Notes: generated from the sequence alone by a model not told the origin. A stretch of 49,578 nt of DNA from Fimenecus sp963590415 (GCA_963590415.1 CAVAPB010000017.1:1-49578), one strand, 5' to 3'. Counted from the first letter of the stretch, positions 24,616-33,025 are shown. Numbers and translations: made by a program.

Positions 24616-24641
24616 TTCAGATAACTGAAAACAATTAAAGG

Positions 24642-24667
24642 GAGCAAGGCGAAAGCCTTGCTCTTTT
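24642..24667 (+). terminator. Terminator of pilA
   Basis: GAGCAAGGC (24642-24650), loop GAAA, GCCTTGCTC (24655-24663), then TTTT. Confidence 0.9.
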
Positions 24668-24718
24668 GTTATTGCAACAGGCTTGCCGCCAAGGCGGAAT
24701 TCATTTGAAATTAAACGG

Positions 24719-24747
24719 TTGACAAAGCAATAAATTTTGTATATAAT
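24719..24747 (+). promoter_or_regulatory. Consensus sigma-A promoter of the orphan RNA
   Basis: TTGACA (24719-24724), exactly 17 bases, TATAAT (24742-24747): a full match to consensus with no gene directly downstream. It follows a half copy of the ATTTGAAATT palindrome. Confidence 0.88.
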
Positions 24748-24753
24748 AAAAAT

Positions 24754-24860
24754 GCAAGGAGATACTGTTATTGTATCTGTTGCAACGGCAGATAACTTTG
24801 GCTTGGGCTTTGTGCTCTGGGGCCACCGTAGGTGGGGAGTATATTCCCCACCGTTTTTTG
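24754..24860 (+). ncRNA. Putative structured stand-alone RNA (~105 nt)
   Basis: A consensus promoter and a strong terminator enclose about 105 bases without a credible reading frame. Hairpin 1: GCAA (24754-24757) with TTGC (24780-24783) and AGATAC (24760-24765) with GTATCT (24773-24778). A middle region GGCTTGGGC/GCTCTGGGGCC (about 24800-24824) can pair weakly. The terminator is GGTGGGGA (24831-24838) with TCCCCACC (24845-24852), then T-run. CCACC (24823-24827) can instead pair with GGTGG (24831-24835), which would break the terminator. It may be a small RNA or a switch; no T-box, c-di-GMP, SAM or 6S consensus was recognised. This and the repeat at 24900 fill the 474-base gap between pilA and the YfhO gene. 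Confidence 0.62.
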
Positions 24861-24899
24861 ATTTACATAATGATTAGAACATAATAAATCTTTTAGCGG

Positions 24900-24978
24900 C
24901 TTGCGGTTTTGATTTGGAAATCGCAAGCTTTTTATTTGAAATTAAACGGGACGCAGCCGAGGATTTCAGATGAACGGG
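24900..24978 (+). repeat. Degenerate third copy of the terminator-palindrome repeat
   Basis: CTTGCGGTTTTGATTTGGAA, then ATCGCAAG and T-run, followed by TTTGAAATTAAACGGG and GATTTCAGATGAAC. It keeps the order terminator hairpin then palindrome of 21885 and 23391, but is shorter and diverged, with a different palindrome centre (ACGCAGCCGAG). Confidence 0.7.
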
Positions 24979-25016
24979 TACTGCTTAATAAAAAGGACAT
25001 AATTGCTAAAACATTG

Positions 25017-25045
25017 TTGTAAAAAAATGCCGGGCAGTGTATAAT
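25017..25045 (+). promoter_or_regulatory. Sigma-A promoter of the YfhO-like gene
   Basis: TTGTAA (25017-25022), 17-base spacer, TATAAT (25040-25045). Start near 25052, so the in-frame ATG 25054 is unlikely to be used. Confidence 0.7.
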
Positions 25046-25089
25046 TAAATTAAATGTATGTCGATAAAATCGCAAAAGGGGAGTATCGT

Positions 25090-27864
25090 GTGAACAAAAT
25101 TCAAAAGAGAAACAATATTGCGGAGGCTTTTATTGCGGCTGTTGGTTCCGGAATAATATTTTTAATCATTTGCGCCTTGACGGGCATATATCCGTTCGGG
25201 GCGGCTTCAACCGCAAGGAATGATGCGGTTTATCAATATATTCCGTTTTTGACTGAAGCTGTTACAAGAATAAAAGACGGGGCTTCGCTGCTTTATTCTT
25301 TTTCTACGGGCGGCGGTAATTTTTATTCGTTGATGCTCTATTATCTTGTAAATCCCTTTAATATTGTTGCACTGTTCTTTAATGAGAGCAATATTGCCAA
25401 TGCTTTTACCTTGATAATCGGGCTTAATACAATGGCAATAGCCTTTACTTCCTGTCTGTACCTTAAAAAGCATTTCAACACAAGCGGATTGTCGCCTGTG
25501 GTTTTCTCTTTGCTCTATACATTCAGCGGCTTTTACCTTTCGTATTATTATAATACAATGTGGCTTTCGGCACTTTGGCTGTTACCGTTGATAGCGCTCG
25601 GAATTGAAAATATAGTCGGCGGAAAATCAGCCGCACTGTATCTCGTTTCTTTAAGCTTTGCGATTATATGCAATTTCTATCTCGGCTTTATGCTTTGCAT
25701 TTTCTCGGTGCTTTATTTCTTTACCTGTCTGTTTTCGCAGGATATAAACGGAAAAGATGACGAAAAAAGAGTTCCGCTTACCGGCGTTTTGGTTAAGTTC
25801 GGAATCTCGTCTCTTCTTTCGGGCGGAATAGCTTCGATAACGCTTTTCCCGATTATATATGCACTTTCAAATGCGTTTACAAAAAATGCGTTCACGGCTG
25901 ACTCTTGGTATTTCTTCAATCCGCTGGATTTTATTTCAACTCATTTGACGGGAATAATTCCGAACACAATGACGCTCACAGAAGCGACCCTCCCCGGAGT
26001 TACCTTGGGGGCTCTTGCCCTGATTTTGGCACCGCTTTATCTCTTTACAAAAAATATTTCAAAGAATGAAAAGACAGCGCACCTTGTGCTTGTCGCAGTG
26101 TTCTGGGCATCGTTTGAAATCCCGAAAATTTATTATATCTGGCACGGAATGAGCGCACCGGCAGGACTTCCGTACAGATTTTCGTTCCTCTATTGCTTTA
26201 TCCTTGTAAAGCTGGCTTATGCGGCGTTTATCGAAATTAAGAATATAAACAAAGTCGCATTCGTTTTGCCGGCGGTTATTATCGGCACAGGCTACGCAAA
26301 TATAATAATCAATAATTTTGACGAGTTCAAAATGCCGATTATCGTAGGCGGTATTTCTACTGCGGTTATTTTCATTGCGGTAATGCTTGTCAGGTTTGCA
26401 AAAAAGGAAAAGCTTTTCAAGGCTGTTGCACTGCTTTTGTGTGTTGTTCAGCTTGCACTTTGCGGACAGTATGCGTTTAACAGCAGCGATATGAACAAAT
26501 ATATGCCATATCTTGAAACTGTCGGCAAAGCTGAAGAAATAATAAACCGGGAAGGATTTTATCGCCTTGAATTTTCGCATTACGCAGGTACTACATACAG
26601 TGAGAACGACAAATACCAAGTAAATAACGGTTCTGTTTACGGGTTTAACGGTATTTCCATTTTTTCTTCAATGACGGACGCTTATTGGGCGGCGCTTCAG
26701 TTCAGCCTCGGCAACGCAGGCAATATGGGAAACTCATACGGCTACTCTATGCAAACCCCCGTTTATAATTCTCTGCTTGATGTAAACTATATTATAGACA
26801 ATGCAGGCGCTTTGTCAGGAAGTAAATATTATGAGAAAATCGGCGAAGCTGACGGGCTCGGTGTTTACAAGCCAAAGGATACGCTTGGCTTGGGCTTTAT
26901 GACCGACGCCTCGATTGCCGATTGGGAAGAGTACAATTCAAATTCATTTGTAACGCAGGCGTCGCTTTGGAAAGAAGTTACCGGCGCAGAAAATGTGTTT
27001 GATTATTATGAGATAAACAGCATTGATTTCAAAGGTTGTAATTTTATAGAGAATGTAAATGCTTCAGATGAACACGATGAACACGAGGACGACGGACACG
27101 GTCATTTTAGTGAAACCGACATACATAATATGCTTAATTCCTTAAACGGTTATTACAGATATAAAATCACCGAGAACAATTACTCTTTGGCATTTACATT
27201 TGTTCCGGATAAAACACAAAATGTATTTTTACTTGCTCAAAGCGGCAACTTGGATACGGTTAAAATCACTACGGCAAAATCAAGCAAGGAATTTGTGTTT
27301 AATGAAAAACAGCTTATTGATTTGGGCGTATGCGAACAGGGCGTTGAGATTACCGTCGAATTTTCGTCGTCAAACGGCGACAAGGCATTGGAAAGCTACA
27401 GTGATAATACCAACTCCTTTGACGACGCATTATACCTTGAAATAGCAGGCGTTAACGATGAGGCTTACGAGCAGGGAGTTAAAGCTGTCCGCAACAACGG
27501 CGTTCTCAACATAACGGAATTTGACGATGACTATATATGCGGAACTGTCAATGCCGCACAAGACGGTACGATGTTCGTTTCAATACCGCTTGACGAGGGT
27601 TGGACCGTTACGGTTGACGGAGAAGAGACGGAGCTTATTGAAAATGAGAACCATATGACATTGTTCTCCGTTTCGGCGGGCGAGCACACGGTTGAAATGA
27701 AATATTTCCCGCAGGGACTCAAAGAGGGAATTTTCGTTTCCGTTGCTTCGCTTTTGGCTCTTGCGCTTGTAATGCTTCTGTCAAAGGTTCGCAAAATGAA
27801 GGCTGAGTTGATTGCCGAGGAGGAAGCAAATAAGACTTCCGAAAAAACCGAAAAGGATGACTGA
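25090..27864 (+). CDS. YfhO-family multipass membrane protein
   Basis: A 924-residue protein with about a dozen N-terminal membrane helices (residues 15-480), a large extracellular part (about 480-885) and a last helix (IFVSVASLLALALVMLLS, near 890). The N-terminal DAVYQYIPF followed by FSTGGGNFYS matches the YfhO plan. YfhO of Bacillus has been linked to glycosylation of lipoteichoic acid, so a GT-C-type glycosyltransferase role is plausible. A His/Asp/Glu-rich stretch (DEHDEHEDDGHGH, about 672-684) could bind metal. GTG 25090 follows AGGGGAG. It lies between pilA and the prepilin peptidase and ends two bases before it, so the two are co-transcribed; pilin or wall-polymer glycosylation is a guess from that. 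Confidence 0.85.
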   Translation: MNKIQKRNNIAEAFIAAVGSGIIFLIICALTGIYPFGAASTARNDAVYQYIPFLTEAVTRIKDGASLLYSFSTGGGNFYSLMLYYLVNPFNIVALFFNESNIANAFTLIIGLNTMAIAFTSCLYLKKHFNTSGLSPVVFSLLYTFSGFYLSYYYNTMWLSALWLLPLIALGIENIVGGKSAALYLVSLSFAIICNFYLGFMLCIFSVLYFFTCLFSQDINGKDDEKRVPLTGVLVKFGISSLLSGGIASITLFPIIYALSNAFTKNAFTADSWYFFNPLDFISTHLTGIIPNTMTLTEATLPGVTLGALALILAPLYLFTKNISKNEKTAHLVLVAVFWASFEIPKIYYIWHGMSAPAGLPYRFSFLYCFILVKLAYAAFIEIKNINKVAFVLPAVIIGTGYANIIINNFDEFKMPIIVGGISTAVIFIAVMLVRFAKKEKLFKAVALLLCVVQLALCGQYAFNSSDMNKYMPYLETVGKAEEIINREGFYRLEFSHYAGTTYSENDKYQVNNGSVYGFNGISIFSSMTDAYWAALQFSLGNAGNMGNSYGYSMQTPVYNSLLDVNYIIDNAGALSGSKYYEKIGEADGLGVYKPKDTLGLGFMTDASIADWEEYNSNSFVTQASLWKEVTGAENVFDYYEINSIDFKGCNFIENVNASDEHDEHEDDGHGHFSETDIHNMLNSLNGYYRYKITENNYSLAFTFVPDKTQNVFLLAQSGNLDTVKITTAKSSKEFVFNEKQLIDLGVCEQGVEITVEFSSSNGDKALESYSDNTNSFDDALYLEIAGVNDEAYEQGVKAVRNNGVLNITEFDDDYICGTVNAAQDGTMFVSIPLDEGWTVTVDGEETELIENENHMTLFSVSAGEHTVEMKYFPQGLKEGIFVSVASLLALALVMLLSKVRKMKAELIAEEEANKTSEKTEKDD

Positions 27865-27866
27865 TT

Positions 27867-28676
27867 ATGGATTATGAAATGTTTTTAACGGCAATGAAAA
27901 TATACTTTTCGGTGTGCATTTTTTTGGTCGGCATATGCATAGGCAGCTTTTTGAATGTCTTGATTTACCGCATTCCGCTCGGTATGGACTTCAAAAAAGG
28001 CTCGTCAATATGCACCACCTGCAAGCATCCGCTTAAATGGTACGATTTGTTTCCGCTCTTCAGCTGGCTGTTCCTCGGCGGAAAATGCCGCTACTGCAAG
28101 GCGAAAATCTCCCCGATTTATCCGATAGTCGAAAGCATTACGGGCATTTTGTTCGTTATGTCGTTTGTGTTCGGCTGCGGCTGCGAGTTCAAATTAAGGC
28201 TTTTAGGCTATTTTATAATTTGCGCCGCACTTGTCGTTGTGTTCTGTATCGATTGGAAGCATATGTTCATACCCGACTCAATGTGGATAACGATACTTTT
28301 GGGCGGAATTGTCATTTACATTGACTCGCTTATCGAAAACGGCTTTGACAAGAACGAGCTTATCGGCAGGATTGTCGGATTTTTCCTTGTGAGCGGTCTG
28401 TTCCTGCTTGTTTCCTACATAAAGCCAGATTCAATGGGCGGCGGCGACATAAAGCTTATGGCGGCGGCAGGCTTTGCGCTCGGTTGGAAAAATGTGCTGC
28501 TCGCTCTCCTCGTTTCAGGGTTCGTCGGCACGCTTTATCTGATTTTTTCAAATACGCTCAAAAAAGAGAATATGAAAAAAGAGGTTCCGTTCGGTCCGCA
28601 CCTCGCGGTGGGAATTTTCGTTGCGCTGATGTTCGGAAATCAGATATTAAACTGGTACACGGGCTTGTGGAATTGA
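27867..28676 (+). CDS. pilD: Prepilin peptidase/N-methyltransferase PilD
   Basis: The 269-residue membrane enzyme cleaves prepilins after Gly and methylates the new N-terminus. The N-terminal GSFLNVLIYRIP is the family hallmark. The zinc-binding cysteines of the methylase part are present as CTTC and CRYC. The two catalytic Asp of this aspartic peptidase are in FCIDWKHMFIPD and GGGDIKL. About eight membrane helices are visible. It starts two bases after the YfhO-like gene and would process at least four prepilins encoded upstream. A terminator follows at 28682. Confidence 0.96.
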   Translation: MDYEMFLTAMKIYFSVCIFLVGICIGSFLNVLIYRIPLGMDFKKGSSICTTCKHPLKWYDLFPLFSWLFLGGKCRYCKAKISPIYPIVESITGILFVMSFVFGCGCEFKLRLLGYFIICAALVVVFCIDWKHMFIPDSMWITILLGGIVIYIDSLIENGFDKNELIGRIVGFFLVSGLFLLVSYIKPDSMGGGDIKLMAAAGFALGWKNVLLALLVSGFVGTLYLIFSNTLKKENMKKEVPFGPHLAVGIFVALMFGNQILNWYTGLWN

Positions 28677-28681
28677 CTTTT

Positions 28682-28709
28682 AAGGGCTGTAAATTTTACA
28701 GCCCTTTTT
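28682..28709 (+). terminator. Terminator of pilD
   Basis: AAGGGCTGT (28682-28690) with ACAGCCCTT (28698-28706), loop AAATTTT, T-run. Confidence 0.88.
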
Positions 28710-28711
28710 GT

Positions 28712-28740
28712 TTGCCTTATCGGGCGTAATATGTTAAAAT
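28712..28740 (+). promoter_or_regulatory. Probable promoter of the rRNA methyltransferase gene
   Basis: TTGCCT (28712-28717), 17-base spacer, TAAAAT (28735-28740). Confidence 0.55.
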
Positions 28741-28763
28741 TATCTTTGAATTGGGGTGAGACC

Positions 28764-29918
28764 ATGCCGAAAAACACAAACGCCTGTCCGCTTTACAAAA
28801 AGTGCGGCGGCTGTCAGCTGCAAAATATGCCGTACGGCGAGCAGTTGAGCTTTAAGCAGGCAAGGGTTATAAAGCTGCTCGGCTCGTTTTGCCATGTTGA
28901 CGAAATTATCGGTATGGACAAGCCCTATAATTACCGTAACAAGGTGCAGGCGGCGTTTTCAACCGACCGCAGGGGAAATATAATCTCGGGCGTTTATCAG
29001 TCGTCAAGCCACAAGGTCGTTGCGGTCGAAAAGTGTATGCTCGAGGACGAAAAGGCGGACGAGATAATCGGCACGGTGCGGAAGCTGCTCAAAAGCTTTA
29101 AGCTCAAAGCATACAACGAGGACACACGGCAGGGATTTTTACGGCATGTGCTTGTAAAACGGGGCTTCAAAAGCGGTCAGGTAATGGTCGTGCTTGTAAC
29201 GGGAACGCCCGAATTTCCGAAAAAGCGGTCATTCGTAAATGCGCTTTTGTCAAGGCACCCCGAGATTACGACGGTCATTTGGAATTACAATCCGAAAAAG
29301 ACAAGTCTTGTGCTCGGCGAGCGTGAGGAAGTTTTGTTCGGCGACGGAAAAATCGAAGAACAGCTCGGCAAATACACCTTCAGAATATCGCCCAAGGCGT
29401 TTTATCAGATAAATCCCGTGCAGACGGAAGTTTTGTACAACAAGGCGATTGAGTTCGCCGAGCTTTCGGGGGAAGAGACGGTTATCGACGCATATTGCGG
29501 AACGGGAACGATAGGAATTTTTGCTTCAGGCGTGGCAAAGCAGGTTATCGGCGTTGAGCTGAATTCGGATGCGGTAAAGGACGCCCGTGAAAACGCAAGG
29601 CTCAACAAGGTCAAAAATATAAAGTTTTTCAATGCCGACGCAGGCAAATTTATGGTCGAGGCGGCAAAAGCGGGCGAGACGGCGGATGTTGTCATTATGG
29701 ACCCGCCGAGGAGCGGCTCGGACAGGGCGTTTTTGTCAAGCGTGGTCACACTTGCGCCGAAAAGGGTGGTATATATTTCCTGTAACCCCGAAACGCAGAA
29801 AAGAGATATGCTGTTCCTTGTCAAAAACGGGTATAAGGTCCGCAAAATTCAGCCCGTCGATATGTTCCCGCATACATTGCATGTGGAAATGGTAGCGGTT
29901 TTGGAAAGGGTAAAATGA
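28764..29918 (+). CDS. 23S rRNA m5U methyltransferase, RlmD/RlmCD-like
   Basis: A 384-residue TrmA-family enzyme that methylates uridine C5 in 23S rRNA using SAM. An iron-sulfur site of the RumA type is formed by Cys8, Cys14, Cys17 and Cys91. The SAM-binding segment is DAYCGTGTIGIF, then MDPPRSG, the catalytic Cys340 in ISCNPETQ and the general base Glu375 near the end. No TRAM domain precedes the cysteine cluster, so the enzyme is about 60-70 residues shorter than typical RlmD. ATG 28764 follows GGGGTGA. Which uridine (747 or 1939) it modifies cannot be told from sequence alone. Confidence 0.9.
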   Translation: MPKNTNACPLYKKCGGCQLQNMPYGEQLSFKQARVIKLLGSFCHVDEIIGMDKPYNYRNKVQAAFSTDRRGNIISGVYQSSSHKVVAVEKCMLEDEKADEIIGTVRKLLKSFKLKAYNEDTRQGFLRHVLVKRGFKSGQVMVVLVTGTPEFPKKRSFVNALLSRHPEITTVIWNYNPKKTSLVLGEREEVLFGDGKIEEQLGKYTFRISPKAFYQINPVQTEVLYNKAIEFAELSGEETVIDAYCGTGTIGIFASGVAKQVIGVELNSDAVKDARENARLNKVKNIKFFNADAGKFMVEAAKAGETADVVIMDPPRSGSDRAFLSSVVTLAPKRVVYISCNPETQKRDMLFLVKNGYKVRKIQPVDMFPHTLHVEMVAVLERVK

Positions 29919-29932
29919 TAAAGGAGAATATT

Positions 29933-30544
29933 ATGTCCGAAAAAGAGAGAATGGAAAAAGGGTTGATTTACGCTGCTACGGCGAATGAGATAATGTCCGA
30001 GCAGGTGAAATATCTTGACGCAATGTACAGGTACAACCTCACTGCGCCGACAGAGCCTGAAAAGCGTGCGGGGCTTCTGAAGGAAATGCTCGGAAGCGTC
30101 GGCGAGGGCTGCTATATCGAACCGCCGTTCCGTGCGAATTGGGGTGGAAAGCATGTGCATTTCGGAAATCATGTGTACGCTAATTTCAATCTTACCATGG
30201 TTGACGACGGCAATATCTATGTCGGTGACAAGGTTATGTTCGGTCCGAATGTTACTGTTGCGACCGCTAACCATCCTATTATCCCCGAGCTTCGGGAAAG
30301 AGGCTTGCAGTACAACAAGGATGTTCATATCGGGAAGAATGTGTGGATAGGCGCAGGCTCGGTAATTGTGCCCGGCGTTTCGATAGGCGAAAATACCGTT
30401 ATCGGTGCGGGCAGCGTTGTGACAAAGGATATTCCCGCAAACTGCGTTGCATACGGCTCGCCCTGCCGTGTTGCCCGTGAAATCGGCGAGCACGACAGAG
30501 AATATTTTTATAAGAACGAAAAAATCGATTGGAAAAATCTTTAA
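29933..30544 (+). CDS. Maltose/galactoside O-acetyltransferase-like enzyme
   Basis: The 203-residue hexapeptide-repeat acetyltransferase of the Maa/LacA type transfers acetyl from acetyl-CoA to a sugar hydroxyl. The left-handed beta-helix repeats lie at about 72-185 (IYVGDKVMFGPNVTVAT, VHIGKNVWIGAGSVIVPG, IGENTVIGAGSVV). The catalytic His is His114 in ATANHPI. The N-terminal helical Mac domain (residues 1-55) is present. ATG 29933 follows AAGGAG; ATG 29915 overlaps the previous stop and has no site. It lies 14 bases after the methyltransferase gene. Confidence 0.92.
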   Translation: MSEKERMEKGLIYAATANEIMSEQVKYLDAMYRYNLTAPTEPEKRAGLLKEMLGSVGEGCYIEPPFRANWGGKHVHFGNHVYANFNLTMVDDGNIYVGDKVMFGPNVTVATANHPIIPELRERGLQYNKDVHIGKNVWIGAGSVIVPGVSIGENTVIGAGSVVTKDIPANCVAYGSPCRVAREIGEHDREYFYKNEKIDWKNL

Positions 30545-30562
30545 GAGGCGGTGTAAGGTCTG

Positions 30563-31543
30563 TTGAGAAACAATATCGGTAAAAGGTATGATATGATTAA
30601 GGTCTTTGCAACATTCCTTGTCGTTATAGCTCACGCTTCAAGAATGTACACCGGAAACGGCGTTGTCACTCCGGCGGTCGGCAGCTTATGGCTTGCAAGA
30701 CTTACGGATTTCATATATTCTTTTCATATGCCTCTGTTTATATGTGTGTCCGGCGCCGTTTATTCAATGTGCGTAATTGATTTGGGCAAGTACAAAAACA
30801 CGCTTAAATTCTTAACAAATAAGGCGAAAAGGCTGTTGATACCGTATATTGTGTTCGGACTTCTATATGTCGCTCCCGTTATGTGGAAATTCGGTTTTGT
30901 TCAAGGCGGATTTTTATCGTATTGCCTTAACGGTATTATTTTGGCGCAGAACAACAGGCATCTTTGGTATGTGCTTTCGCTGTTTATTATATTTGCTTTT
31001 TGTGCGCTGATAAACAAGCTTCCGAAAAAAGCAAACTGCTTTTTAACCTTGGCGATTTTAATCGCTTTATCGTTTGTATCAAATAGGTTTCCGCTGATGT
31101 TCAGCATAAGCAGTGCCATGAAATACGCACATTATTTTGCGGCGGGGTATATTATGAATAAGTACAAAGAGGAGATAACCGCAATTTGCAAAAATCCGCT
31201 CATGCTGTTGCTCCTTGCGGTAGGCTTTGCGCTTTCATATTATAAGAATATTGAAGTCGTTAAGGCTTATTCGATGATTTTGATTGTCTTCGGGCTCAGC
31301 GATATTATTCCCGATACGGTATGCAATAACAAAGTGTTTGCGTCATTAAAGCGTAACAGCTTCGGAATTTATCTGTTCCATCCGATGATAATTTATGTAA
31401 TGTTCTATTATTTGGGAAATATACAGACGAACGCATATTTGCTGTGCTTCTCGATAGCGGCAGCGGCTTTTGCCGTATCGTATGTGTTAACTGAGATTGT
31501 AAGAAAAGCTCACCTCGGAATAATAATCGGGGAACAGCGTTAA
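30563..31543 (+). CDS. Acyltransferase-3 family membrane protein
   Basis: A 326-residue protein with about ten membrane helices. The N-terminus YDMIKVFATFLVVIAHASRM carries the conserved His of the acyltransferase-3 (OafA/WecH-like) family; NNRHLWYVLSLF follows near residue 130. Such proteins O-acetylate cell-surface glycans. It starts at TTG 30563, with GAGGCGG/AAGGT upstream, 18 bases after the soluble acetyltransferase. Substrate unknown. Confidence 0.85.
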   Translation: MRNNIGKRYDMIKVFATFLVVIAHASRMYTGNGVVTPAVGSLWLARLTDFIYSFHMPLFICVSGAVYSMCVIDLGKYKNTLKFLTNKAKRLLIPYIVFGLLYVAPVMWKFGFVQGGFLSYCLNGIILAQNNRHLWYVLSLFIIFAFCALINKLPKKANCFLTLAILIALSFVSNRFPLMFSISSAMKYAHYFAAGYIMNKYKEEITAICKNPLMLLLLAVGFALSYYKNIEVVKAYSMILIVFGLSDIIPDTVCNNKVFASLKRNSFGIYLFHPMIIYVMFYYLGNIQTNAYLLCFSIAAAAFAVSYVLTEIVRKAHLGIIIGEQR

Positions 31544-31559
31544 AATAAGGAGAGATTTT

Positions 31560-31859
31560 ATGTTAAAACACATTGTAATGTGGAAGTTTACCGACGGCTG
31601 CGGTAACACCAAGGAGGAGAATGTCGAGATTGCCAAGAGCGGCTTGGAGGCTTTGCCCGAGATTGTTCCGACGCTTAAAAAAATCACATTTATCAAAAAC
31701 GCTGTGGAGTGCGACAGGAATTTCGACGCATTGTTGATTGTCGAAACCGAAAACGAAGCGGATTTACAGGCGTACAAGGTTCATCCCGAGCACCAAAAGG
31801 TTGCGGCGTTCATTAAAGAGGTAACCGAGAACAGGGGCGCGGTTGATTTTTACGAATGA
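31560..31859 (+). CDS. Dabb (stress-responsive A/B barrel) protein
   Basis: A 99-residue alpha/beta-barrel protein. It starts LKHIVMWKF, the usual Dabb opening with the conserved His, and ends with the HPEHQKVAAFIKEV segment. Dabb proteins form dimers; function in bacteria is mostly unknown. AAGGAGAG precedes ATG 31560. It is last in a plus-strand run and is followed by a two-way terminator. Confidence 0.9.
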   Translation: MLKHIVMWKFTDGCGNTKEENVEIAKSGLEALPEIVPTLKKITFIKNAVECDRNFDALLIVETENEADLQAYKVHPEHQKVAAFIKEVTENRGAVDFYE

Positions 31860-31865
31860 TTGATA

Positions 31866-31908
31866 ATAAAAAAGAACGGCAAGTTGGTAAAACTGCCGTT
31901 CTTTTTGG
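31866..31908. terminator. Bidirectional terminator
   Basis: AAAGAACGGCA (31871-31881) with TGCCGTTCTTT (31894-31904). The A-run on the left and T-run on the right let it serve both the Dabb gene and the minus-strand genes that end at 31919. Confidence 0.85.
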
Positions 31909-31918
31909 TATTCGGTTG

Positions 31919-32224
31919 TTATTCAAAGAATTTTTCAAAAGCTGATTTCTCTTCCGGATCAGGCTTTTTGATGAGCGTTTTTGCGTGCTCGGGATTTGTT
32001 TTCATCATCTCGAACAAGGATTCGTCTGCTTCATCGTTCGCCTTTTTGGTCTGATAAAGGCCTGCGGCAATCCAGCCTGCTATACAGATTGCAAGCACAA
32101 GAATTGCGGGGAGCGGAAGCGGATTGTGCTTTGCCGTGCCTGCCGCAAATGACGGCAAAGCGCTTGCAAAGGCAAGTGCGAATGAGAGAGTAGTCGCCAT
32201 AATAACTTTGATGCTTTTTTTCAT
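31919..32224 (-). CDS. Small exported or membrane protein, unknown
   Basis: A 101-residue protein with a signal-peptide-like N-terminus (KKSIKVIMATTLSFALAFASALPSFAA) followed by a second hydrophobic helix (PAILVLAICIAGWIAAGLYQ, about 39-58) and a charged tail rich in Lys and Glu. Most likely a single-pass or signal-anchored membrane protein. GGGGGA precedes the start. It is the last of three closely spaced minus-strand genes, 30 bases after the zinc-ribbon protein. I recognise no family. Confidence 0.75.
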   Translation of the reverse strand: MKKSIKVIMATTLSFALAFASALPSFAAGTAKHNPLPLPAILVLAICIAGWIAAGLYQTKKANDEADESLFEMMKTNPEHAKTLIKKPDPEEKSAFEKFFE

Positions 32225-32254
32225 ATTAAATCCCCCTGACTTATATGTTAAACT

Positions 32255-33025
32255 TTAGGCTTCCGTGCGAAGCTCTTTTAATTCGTTTTCTATATATTCG
32301 TCCATTGTGGGCTGTTCTTTAAGCTGCTTTTTGAAGCTCTTGCTTGCGACAATGCTTATTACCGCATTTGCAAGGAACAGCGCAATGCCGATTGCATATC
32401 CCCACCAAAGCACGCTTCCCGAGAAAATCTCGATACCGTTTGATGTTGCGTTTGTAACCGCCATTGAGAGAAGTACGCCGGAAGCGACCCAACCTGCGGT
32501 TGCAACGATATTGAGGAAAACATTGAAGCCTGCTTTGAGCGAAATTGCGGCGATGAGCACAACAAAGAAGTTGAGAACGCCTGCGACAACCGCGGCGAAA
32601 GCCGCAATAATTGCGAGCATTAAGAACTTGAAGGTCGGACCGAGCGCCGTTGCGCTCATAAGCTTGAAGCCACCCATAAAATCAAGCTTCGTTATGTAAT
32701 TGAGAATAAGCGTAAGGAAAGAAACCGAGGCGCCTTCATCATAGAAGGGAAGCGAGAGGTTTACTTTTATAAGCGGAACAACGAGACCCACCAACGGGAG
32801 AAGCGTAACGACAAGCCTTATAATTCTGAACGGGTTGCCGACGGTTGCGCTTTTGAAATTATTGAGCTTGTAGTGAAGCTTTGCAAAAGAGTGCTCGGCG
32901 TTGTCGGCGTCATCCTCAAGCCTTGCTTCCCAGTTGTAGTTGGGAATATTTGCTCCGCAGCTTTTACATTCCGCACGGAAATCGTACCATCTCAGCTTCT
33001 TTCCGCAGTTCGGACATTTTGCCAT
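32255..33025 (-). CDS. Zinc-ribbon membrane protein, unknown function
   Basis: The 256-residue protein begins with a rubredoxin-like zinc ribbon: CPNC (residues 4-7) and CKSC (20-23). A soluble linker and four to five membrane helices (about 70-225) follow, with a charged C-terminal tail (EYIENELKELRTEA). Zinc ribbons fused to membrane domains are common in Clostridia and usually unnamed. AAAGGATGG precedes the ATG. It starts 32 bases after the GH51 gene ends, so the two are probably co-transcribed; a functional link is not evident. Confidence 0.8.
   Translation of the reverse strand: MAKCPNCGKKLRWYDFRAECKSCGANIPNYNWEARLEDDADNAEHSFAKLHYKLNNFKSATVGNPFRIIRLVVTLLPLVGLVVPLIKVNLSLPFYDEGASVSFLTLILNYITKLDFMGGFKLMSATALGPTFKFLMLAIIAAFAAVVAGVLNFFVVLIAAISLKAGFNVFLNIVATAGWVASGVLLSMAVTNATSNGIEIFSGSVLWWGYAIGIALFLANAVISIVASKSFKKQLKEQPTMDEYIENELKELRTEA

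Noticed and set aside
24754..24860. T-box, SAM, c-di-GMP or 6S RNA
   Set aside because: No AGGGTGG-type T-box, no K-turn SAM core, no c-di-GMP core and no 6S-like long bulged rod; the identity is left open.
23391..24978. CRISPR array
   Set aside because: Repeats are few, unevenly spaced, different in length and built as terminator plus palindrome; no cas gene is present.
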